Part shown: in pieces, positions 1 to 5,166 of the stretch | Layout of the letters: every line of letters starts with the position of its first letter | How positions within the stretch are numbered: position 1 is the first letter of the stretch | Source of the DNA: Patulibacter sp041648495 | GTDB taxonomy: Bacteria > Actinomycetota > Thermoleophilia > Solirubrobacterales > Solirubrobacteraceae | Assembly: GCA_041648495.1 (NCBI GenBank) | Contig: JBAZOW010000204.1 | Coordinates: 1-6,679 of the forward strand | Length of the DNA stretch: 6,679 nucleotides | Reading direction: 5' to 3' | The notes under the pieces: model-generated | Told to the model about the DNA's origin: nothing | Seen by the model: the letters and a program-made list of their open reading frames with translations, nothing else | Database searches by the model: none | Made by a program: the position numbers and the translations under genes

Positions 1-1
1 C

Positions 2-217
2 GGTCGACGGATCAGCGCGCAGCGGAGGGCTCGCGGCTGGACCCAGCGCGATCTGGGAATCCGCGCGTCGGTCAACGTCGGGTCGATCGGCCACGTCGAG
101 CAGGGCGCCCAGAACCCCGGGCTGCTCAACCTGCTGAAGATCGCCCGTGGCCTGGAGATGCCGGCGTCGAAGCTGCTCGACGGGCTGCCCAAGACGACCC
201 CGCAGCGGGCCAACTAG
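2..217 (+). CDS. XRE-family helix-turn-helix protein, 5' end cut by window
   Basis: The reading frame is open from base 2 to the TAG at 215-217 and gives 71 visible residues; the start lies outside the window. The protein reads as a Cro/C1-type (XRE) helix-turn-helix: an RRxxAxRRARGWTQRDLG block (helices 1-2), then ASVNVGSIGHVEQGAQNPG (recognition helix and turn), then LLKIARGLEMPASKLL (helices 4-5). The usual IERG after the recognition helix is VEQG here, so this copy is more divergent than the two that follow. The tail PKTTPQRAN is short and polar, with no effector domain after the HTH. It is probably a small cytoplasmic DNA-binding repressor or activator, with an unknown target. A 43-bp gap separates it from the next XRE gene on the same strand, so the two may share a transcript. 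Confidence 0.82.
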   Translation, partial: GRRISAQRRARGWTQRDLGIRASVNVGSIGHVEQGAQNPGLLNLLKIARGLEMPASKLLDGLPKTTPQRAN

Positions 218-218
218 C

Positions 219-232
219 GGCGCCCCGGCGCC
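219..232 (+). other. small GC-rich inverted repeat after the first XRE gene
   Basis: GGCGCC at 219-224 is repeated at 227-232. As each copy is self-complementary, the pair can fold into a short 5-bp stem with a 4-base loop directly after the first stop codon. It could act as a weak attenuator between XRE genes 1 and 2. There is no T-rich tract, and such short repeats are common at this GC content. Confidence 0.25.
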
Positions 233-251
233 CTCGTCCCCTCCGTCTCCC

Positions 252-255
252 GGAG
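252..255 (+). promoter_or_regulatory. ribosome binding site GGAG deciding the start of XRE gene 2
   Basis: GGAG lies 5 bases before the ATG at 261. This favours that start over the in-frame ATG at 147, which lies inside the preceding gene and would add a Pro/Arg-rich stretch that is not part of the HTH fold. Confidence 0.7.
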
Positions 256-260
256 CGATC

Positions 261-539
261 ATGAGCAGCCTCTCCCCGACCCCCTCGCTGGCCGACCCGG
301 ACGCCGAGGACGGCGTCGCCCTGTCCGACGCGGACCTGACCGCGTTCGGCGCCCACCTGCGGGCCTGCCGACGCGCGGCGGGCATGACGCAGGAAGATCT
401 GGCCTTCGCGTCCAACCTGCACTGGACCTACATCAGCCAGATCGAGCGTGGCATGCGCAACCTGACCTACAAGAGCATCCTGATGCTGGCCCACGGGCTG
501 GACACCACACCCGGACGACTGATGCCGGACGCGTTGTGA
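261..539 (+). CDS. small XRE-family helix-turn-helix regulator (92 aa)
   Basis: This is a single-domain DNA-binding protein. Residues 1-25 are an acidic, Ser/Pro-rich leader without clear structure. Residues about 26-88 form the XRE HTH: FGAHLRACRRAAGMTQEDLA (helices 1-2), then LHWTYISQIERG at 53-64 (recognition helix and conserved turn), then NLTYKSILMLAHGLDTTPGRL. The LHxTYIxxIERG block is seen in many stand-alone XRE regulators, including controller (C) proteins of restriction-modification systems, but no methylase or nuclease gene is in this window. No ligand-binding or peptidase domain follows. Its stop TGA overlaps the GTG start of the next gene, so the two are likely translationally coupled. 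The target is unknown; autoregulation is common in the family. Confidence 0.88.
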   Translation: MSSLSPTPSLADPDAEDGVALSDADLTAFGAHLRACRRAAGMTQEDLAFASNLHWTYISQIERGMRNLTYKSILMLAHGLDTTPGRLMPDAL

Positions 540-853
540 GCGAAGCGCAGGGCACCGCCGGCGGGTCGACCGACCCCGAAGCCGATCACCCCGTGTTGGT
601 CCGGTTCGGCCAGCGGGTCCGCGATCTGCGGATCCACTCGGGCATGACCCAGGAGGAGCTCGCCACGGCAGCGCAGCTCCACTGGACGTACGTGAGCCAG
701 ATCGAGCGCGGCAAGCGCAACCTCACGTACAAGTGCCTGGCGCGCCTGGCCGAGGGCCTGGGCGTCACGCTGTCCCAACTCGTGGAGGGCCAGGAGTCCG
801 ACCACGACCCCGGCCCGCTGCCGGGCTGGGAACAGCGTATGTACCTGTCGTAG
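536..853 (+). CDS. small XRE-family helix-turn-helix regulator (105 aa), paralogue of the preceding gene
   Basis: A single XRE HTH domain occupies residues about 20-84: FGQRVRDLRIHSGMTQEELA, then LHWTYVSQIERG at 48-59, then NLTYKCLARLAEGLGVTLSQLV. By eye about 36 of 64 aligned HTH positions match the preceding protein, and the 19-position recognition block differs at only two, so the pair looks like a tandem duplication. The C-terminal 20 residues (ESDHDPGPLPGWEQ and onward) are unique to this copy. The start is GTG at 536, overlapping the upstream TGA (GTGA). There is no strong Shine-Dalgarno, which fits coupled translation. The only internal ATG near the front sits inside helix 2 and would destroy the fold. 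The two proteins might form heterodimers or compete for one operator; this is inference. Confidence 0.88.
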   Translation: MSEAQGTAGGSTDPEADHPVLVRFGQRVRDLRIHSGMTQEELATAAQLHWTYVSQIERGKRNLTYKCLARLAEGLGVTLSQLVEGQESDHDPGPLPGWEQRMYLS

Positions 854-879
854 GGCCCGGTCCCGGGGACCGGGTCCTA
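851..879 (+). terminator. GC-rich hairpin at the end of the XRE genes
   Basis: A near-perfect inverted repeat pairs 851-864 with 866-879, with one G-T wobble. The innermost bases must open to form the loop, leaving a stem of about 12-13 bp. It begins at the TAG stop of the third XRE gene. No T tract follows (CGGTTGG), so it is either a hairpin-type actinobacterial terminator or an RNA 3'-end stabiliser. Because it is symmetrical it could also act on transcripts from the opposite strand. Confidence 0.6.
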
Positions 880-898
880 CGGTTGGTGCGTCGCCCAG

Positions 899-947
899 AA
901 CGACGAAGGCCCCGAGCTCGTGAGCACCGGGGCCGGGGTACGTCGTT
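899..947 (-). terminator. interrupted stem-loop downstream of the mce/wall-enzyme operon
   Basis: An outer 7-bp stem (899-905 with 941-947) encloses an inner 7-bp stem (GGCCCCG 908-914 with CGGGGCC 928-934). A further 3-bp stem, 916-918 with 923-925, sits inside that. It lies 12 bases beyond the TGA of the minus-strand operon. Read on the minus strand it ends in CGTCGTTCT, only weakly T-rich. Position and strength suggest the operon's terminator, together with the neighbouring hairpin at 851-879. Confidence 0.6.
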
Positions 948-958
948 GCGGTTGCGAC

Positions 959-3670
959 TCAGTCGCCGAGGCCGAGCGAGCGCTCGGCGGCGGTCTTCTT
1001 CTGCTTCTTGACCTTGAGCGCGTACTTGGACGGCTTGGCGCTGACCTTGGGGTTGCTGATCTTGCCGAGGCGGTCGATCAGGTCATCCCACTGGCCCGGC
1101 TTGAGCGCCGACGCGAGCTGCTGACCGAGCAGCGGGTCGTCGGTCGCGTCGGCCTGGAACCCGACGTGGATGTGGTCGTCGTGGTCCGGCAGCGCCAGGA
1201 TGTTGCTCGCGCCGCCGAAGTCGGCCGGCGTCATCAGGCTGATGATCTGGTGCGGACGCACCGTGCCCTGCAACTGCAGCAGGCGCTTGATCGTCGTGTC
1301 GGTGATCGAGCCCGTGCCCTGCGTGGCCGCGCTGATCACTTCGCCGTCGACGGCCGCGATGTCGATCGCGTTGCCCGACGAGTGGTCGGACACGTTGCCG
1401 GACGAGGTGATCGCGCCCGGGCGGCTCAGCGACGAGACGGCGACCTTGTGGCCGTTGGCCGACAGGTAGGCCAGCGTGGCCAGCACGCGACGGTCGATCA
1501 GACCGGCCGCGATCTGCTGGCGCCCGACCGCGTAGATGTCGAGGCTCTTGTCGGCCAGGACGCGGCGCTGCAGCTGCGCCTTCGTCATCAGCAGCACCTG
1601 ACCGGCGGTCGCGTTGGCGCTGCGCGAGAACATCGCGTTGTCGCCCTCGGACTCGTTGGCCGCGTAGACCGACGAGGTCTGCAGCAGCTGCCAGCCCTCG
1701 AGGATCGGCCGCGGGTCGATCCGCGGCGCGCCCTTGCCCGCCGGGCGGATCTCGAACGTCATCCGTCCGCTCTCCGCCGTGGGGTCGAGCGTCTCGGCGG
1801 TGTCGGTCGCGACGTCCTCGCCGACGCCGGCGGACGTGTCGACGGCCGCGTCAGCGGCGGCGCGCTTGCGACCGCGGGCGTCGTTGTACGCCTCGGTGGT
1901 GGCGACCGTGCCGAGCTTGGTCCCGCTGACCACGCGGGAGCCCTTGCGCAGCGGGCGGATGACCATGCCCTTGGTCGACGCCTCGACGCTCGGGGTCGTC
2001 TCGGCCGGCAGCTCCGGCGTCAGCAGCGGATCGGGCTTGGACGGCACCGTCGACGGGTCCGTCGCGGCCAGGTCGCCGTGCGGAGCGGCGCTCGGGCTCG
2101 ACGACGCCGCGGCGTAGTCCGGGTTGGCGTAGACGCGCTCCTTGCCGCTCGGCGCGGGGGTGCTGTCGGTCGACGTCTGCTCGGGCGCAGCCGGCGCGGC
2201 CTTGTCGGCCTGGGCCTTCTTGCCCTTGCCGGCCTTCGCCTTACCGGCGGGCCGGTCGCTGTTCGACGCGGCACCGCGCGGTGCCGGATCGCTGGACGTG
2301 CCCGTGGCGTCGCCCGTCTGGGGCGCGTCCTCGGTCTCGGCCTCGTCCTTGGCGGCCGCGTAGGTCTCGGCGACCTCGCCGAGGTGACCGTAGGTGTAGA
2401 GGTTGCCGTAGACGTCGCGGACCTGGACGAACTTGCCCAGGCGGACGGTCTCGCCGATCGCGGTGACGGTGCCGTCCTGGACGGCGACCGCGTCGGCGCC
2501 GGCCTTGGCGGTGATCTCGGCGTTGCGGACCGACTTGGCCGCACCGATCTCGACGTCGCCGTCCTCGGCCCCGACGTAGCTGGCCTCGCCCGTGACGGGG
2601 AAGATGCCCTGCGTCAGGCCGGACAGCGAGCCGATCAGGTCGGTCGGCAGCACGCTGATCAGGCGGGCGCGCGCCAGCACCGAGTTGACGTACCAGTCGG
2701 CGTGGTTGTAGGCGAAGATCGCCTTGCGGATGTCGGTGTCCGACCCCGCGGCCTTCAGGTACCGGGCGGCCGAGAAGATCGCGTCGACCGGGTTGTACGG
2801 GTCGGCCTTGTCGTCGCCGTTGGCGTCCAGGCCGTACTGGGCCCAGGTCGCGGGCATGAACTGCATCCAGCCCTGCGCACCGGCGCTCGAGATGTTCAGG
2901 TTGCGACCGTAGTCGGTCTCGATCTCGTTGATCGCGGCGAGGATCTCCCAGCGGATGCCGTACTGGATGCCGGCGGCCTGGTAGATCGGCAGCAGGAACG
3001 GCGGGATCCGGAACTGGTCGATGAAGAAGTTCGGGACCTGCGACGCCAGACCGGGCTCGAGCAGCTCGGGCGCGAACTGGTTCTGCGTCATCGCGGCCGG
3101 GTCGTCGCCGGCCACGGCGGCGGCCGGATCGGGCGCGGGCGTCTCACCGGTGGTGGTCGCGGCGGCCGCGGCTTCGCGCTCGGCCTTCTCGCGGGCCTCA
3201 CGGGCGGCCTTCGCCTCGGCGCGCTTCTCGGCGGCCGTCTGCTGCTTGGACTGCTTCTTCGCCGCGCGGGCCTCGCGCCGCTTCTCGGCGCGGGTCTGCT
3301 TGGCCTGCTCGGCCTGCGCCTTGTCGGCGTCCTCGCCCTCGGGCGCGTTCTTGCGGTTACCGCGCGGGACCGTCGCGGTGGTCCCCGTCGTGGGGACGGG
3401 CGGCGTGGCGGCCGTCGCCGGCGGCTCGGTGGCGGTCGACGGCGCCGTGGTGATCGGCGGGATCGGCGGAACGGGCTCCGTGATCGTGGGGACCGTCGTC
3501 GGTGGGGCCGGCGCGGTGGTGGTCGTCGCCGGCTTCTCGGTCGTGGTCGGCGGGGCCGCCTCCGACGTCGAGGTCGTCGTCGCCGGCAGGTCCAGGGCCT
3601 GTGCGGCACCCGGCACCACCAGTATCCCGGCCAGTACGGCCAGGACACCACTTGTCGTACGCGTGCTCAT
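959..3670 (-). CDS. secreted multidomain peptidoglycan hydrolase: MltB-like lytic transglycosylase + degenerate M23 + LAS-type metallopeptidase
   Basis: 903 aa, start ATG with AAGGA 8 bases upstream. Residues 1-25 are a signal peptide ending AAQA; 30-100 are a Thr/Pro-rich linker; 111-170 are an Ala/Lys/Glu/Arg-rich, probably helical segment. Residues about 220-340 match MltB-type lytic transglycosylases: IETDYGR with the likely catalytic Glu251, AGAQGWMQFMPATW at 263-276, DPYNPVDAIFSAARYL at 290-305 and AIFAYNHADWYV at 317-328. Such enzymes cleave MurNAc-GlcNAc bonds. Residues 381-435 and 566-655 resemble the two halves of an M23/LytM fold (DGTVTAIGE, YGNLYTYGHL, LGTV, FEIRP), split by low-complexity linkers and lacking the HxxxD and HxH metal sites. 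Residues about 690-840 resemble M15/MepA-type LAS peptidases, with SDHSSGNAID (His763, Asp770) and HDDHIH (His835) as probable zinc ligands. A basic tail follows. The start overlaps the upstream mce stop. It presumably acts in the wall; bond specificity of the peptidase is unproven. Confidence 0.88.
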   Translation of the reverse strand: MSTRTTSGVLAVLAGILVVPGAAQALDLPATTTSTSEAAPPTTTEKPATTTTAPAPPTTVPTITEPVPPIPPITTAPSTATEPPATAATPPVPTTGTTATVPRGNRKNAPEGEDADKAQAEQAKQTRAEKRREARAAKKQSKQQTAAEKRAEAKAAREAREKAEREAAAAATTTGETPAPDPAAAVAGDDPAAMTQNQFAPELLEPGLASQVPNFFIDQFRIPPFLLPIYQAAGIQYGIRWEILAAINEIETDYGRNLNISSAGAQGWMQFMPATWAQYGLDANGDDKADPYNPVDAIFSAARYLKAAGSDTDIRKAIFAYNHADWYVNSVLARARLISVLPTDLIGSLSGLTQGIFPVTGEASYVGAEDGDVEIGAAKSVRNAEITAKAGADAVAVQDGTVTAIGETVRLGKFVQVRDVYGNLYTYGHLGEVAETYAAAKDEAETEDAPQTGDATGTSSDPAPRGAASNSDRPAGKAKAGKGKKAQADKAAPAAPEQTSTDSTPAPSGKERVYANPDYAAASSSPSAAPHGDLAATDPSTVPSKPDPLLTPELPAETTPSVEASTKGMVIRPLRKGSRVVSGTKLGTVATTEAYNDARGRKRAAADAAVDTSAGVGEDVATDTAETLDPTAESGRMTFEIRPAGKGAPRIDPRPILEGWQLLQTSSVYAANESEGDNAMFSRSANATAGQVLLMTKAQLQRRVLADKSLDIYAVGRQQIAAGLIDRRVLATLAYLSANGHKVAVSSLSRPGAITSSGNVSDHSSGNAIDIAAVDGEVISAATQGTGSITDTTIKRLLQLQGTVRPHQIISLMTPADFGGASNILALPDHDDHIHVGFQADATDDPLLGQQLASALKPGQWDDLIDRLGKISNPKVSAKPSKYALKVKKQKKTAAERSLGLGD

Positions 3671-5166
3671 CGCGTCGGTCCTTCCGCGTCCGCGGGGTCA
3701 GCTGTCAGCTGGGGGAAGATGGTTCCGTATCCGGTGCGAGGTCCCTGTGCGATGCAGGCAGGGCGAGGCACATCGCGCCCGCCGCCCTTGAAGGCATAGG
3801 TTTGCAGATTCACGATCTGCCCGGGGAGGGGTGATTCCGTCGGAGCCGACGGGTCGCCGTTGCTGCAGGTCTGCGGGGTCAGCGTGCGCAAACCGGTCGG
3901 CAGGTCGTTCATGCCGCCCGGCGCCATGTACGGGTTATTGCGGTTCTGTCCGAAGGCACGCGACTGGACGGCTAGCGTCTGGGGGCTAATAGAAACGCCA
4001 GCCCTAAGGAAGTGAGCGGACCCAATGCTCTTGCCGCCAAGCGACTGACGCGTGTTGGTCGCCGAGGTCACGTTGCCGAAGAACGCCGTGATGTCGTTCT
4101 TGTGCTCGCCCAGGTAGCGCAGCAGCGGGTTGATCGACCGCGTGAACGGGCCGAAGGCCTCCAGCAGCGGCGGGAACTGCTCCAGCACCCGGTCGAAGGC
4201 CGGTAGGCCCTTCGCGGACGCGGTGATCACCGGATCCAGTCGGGTCATGAAGCGGGCCAGGTCGGGGCTCAGGTCCTCGACCGCCTGGAACGCCGGGGTC
4301 AGCTCGGTCGCCACGTTCTGCATCCGCACCACGGTCGGGTTGGCCTGGTCGGCCAGCTCGGTGACCTTGGGCAGGATCTTGGTCGAGGCCCGCTCGAACG
4401 CGGGGAACTCCTTGAAGATCGCCGCCAGCTGCTCGTTGCGATCGCCGATCGTGTTGAACGTGCGGTCGGTCGCGCTGACCAGGCCGCGCAGGTCGCCCTG
4501 GCGGGCGCTCAACGCCCGGAAGAACGCCTCGGTGCTGGAGATCGTCTCGCGCACGCCGTTGCTCTGAGCGTCGAGCGTGGCCGACAGCGCGGCGAAGTTG
4601 TCGACGAACTCGGGCAGCTCCTTGAAGGCCGCGTTGAGCTCGGCCCCGCGGCCGTCCAGGCCCCCGGCCTGCTCCTGCATCCAGACCTGGAACGCCTCAC
4701 GCGTGGGCTCGTCGAAGGTCCGCAGCAGCTCGTCCAGCTCGACCGTCGGCGCGACGGCGCCGACCGGGATCGTGCCCTCTTCGGCCAGCGGCCGATCGTC
4801 GTTGCCACGGTTGGGCGCCAGTTCGACGAAGGTCTCACCCAACAGGGTCTTCGACCGCAGCGTGGCCTTGGACGCGGCCGGGATCGGGGCGTAGCGCGGC
4901 TTGATCTCGATCACCGCGTCGGTCGGCCCGTTGGGGTTGGGGTGGACCTTGATCACCTTGCCGACGTTGACGCCGGAGATCCGCACGTCGGACTGCTCGG
5001 TCAGCTGCCCCGCTTCGGGGAACTGCACGTGCACGCGGTAGCCCTTCGGGTGGAAGGGCACCGGGCCGCCGAACGACAGCCACAGGAAGAGCAACGCGCC
5101 GAAGCTGCCCAGGGCGAACGCCACCATGGTCAGCAGCTTGGGGATCGAGGGGATTTCCTTGATCAT
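3667..5166 (-). CDS. Mce/MlaD-family protein, membrane-anchored (499 aa)
   Basis: Probable extracytoplasmic subunit of an Mce lipid-import ABC system. There is one N-terminal membrane segment (residues about 11-33, no lipobox Cys). An MCE/MlaD domain spans residues about 41-118, with the family signatures VRISGVNVGKV at 61-71 and LRSKTLLGETFVELAP at 103-118. Residues about 140-365 form a long helical region with repeated Phe/Leu/Pro-spaced segments (FKELPEFVDNF, FKEFPAFE, LPAFDRVLEQFPPLLEAF), the expected tube- or shaft-forming part of long Mce proteins. The C-terminal 120 residues are Gly/Pro/Asn-rich with Cys434 and Cys471, a possible disulfide. The start overlaps the upstream mce stop (ATGA) and has AGGAA 6 bases ahead. 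Codons in residues about 383-400 are rarer than elsewhere (AGG, CTA, TCT, ATT). I cannot say which of mceA-F it corresponds to. Confidence 0.92.
   Translation of the reverse strand: MIKEIPSIPKLLTMVAFALGSFGALLFLWLSFGGPVPFHPKGYRVHVQFPEAGQLTEQSDVRISGVNVGKVIKVHPNPNGPTDAVIEIKPRYAPIPAASKATLRSKTLLGETFVELAPNRGNDDRPLAEEGTIPVGAVAPTVELDELLRTFDEPTREAFQVWMQEQAGGLDGRGAELNAAFKELPEFVDNFAALSATLDAQSNGVRETISSTEAFFRALSARQGDLRGLVSATDRTFNTIGDRNEQLAAIFKEFPAFERASTKILPKVTELADQANPTVVRMQNVATELTPAFQAVEDLSPDLARFMTRLDPVITASAKGLPAFDRVLEQFPPLLEAFGPFTRSINPLLRYLGEHKNDITAFFGNVTSATNTRQSLGGKSIGSAHFLRAGVSISPQTLAVQSRAFGQNRNNPYMAPGGMNDLPTGLRTLTPQTCSNGDPSAPTESPLPGQIVNLQTYAFKGGGRDVPRPACIAQGPRTGYGTIFPQLTADPADAEGPTR
3679..3685 (-). promoter_or_regulatory. 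ribosome binding site GGAAGGA of the peptidoglycan hydrolase gene
   Basis: On the minus strand GGAAGGA lies 8 bases before the ATG at 3670. It is a strong Shine-Dalgarno located inside the end of the upstream mce gene. The hydrolase can therefore be initiated independently as well as by coupling through the ATGA overlap. Confidence 0.75.

Noticed and set aside
147..260. Longer N-terminus for the second XRE gene from the ATG at 147
   Set aside because: It would overlap the first XRE gene by about 70 bases and add a Pro/Arg-rich stretch unlike the fold. The ATG at 261 has GGAG at good spacing.
126..805. Minus-strand frames opposite the XRE genes
   Set aside because: They are antisense shadows with no recognisable motif, and the plus-strand HTH motifs are clear.
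1..853. Restriction-modification or toxin-antitoxin locus based on the XRE genes
   Set aside because: No methylase, nuclease or toxin-like gene is present in the window, so only the regulators can be called.
2020..2544. Arg/Pro-rich minus-strand frame inside the hydrolase gene
   Set aside because: It is an out-of-frame shadow of the linker region with no domain and extreme Arg/Pro content.
3698..3711. Short tandem GTCAGCT repeat
   Set aside because: Two 7-base copies within coding sequence of the 499-aa Mce protein; too short to mean more than chance.
3088..3791. Overlapping frames on both strands over the Thr/Pro-rich region as possible extra secreted proteins
   Set aside because: They come from the repetitive GC-rich linker codons read in other frames; none has a ribosome binding site with a convincing fold.
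920..3799. A 959-codon plus-strand open frame opposite the hydrolase gene
   Set aside because: It runs antisense to a gene with a signal peptide, recognisable enzyme domains and a strong ribosome binding site. Its translation is Arg/Gly/Val/Leu-rich low complexity, as expected from the reverse strand of GC-rich DNA with G/C third positions.
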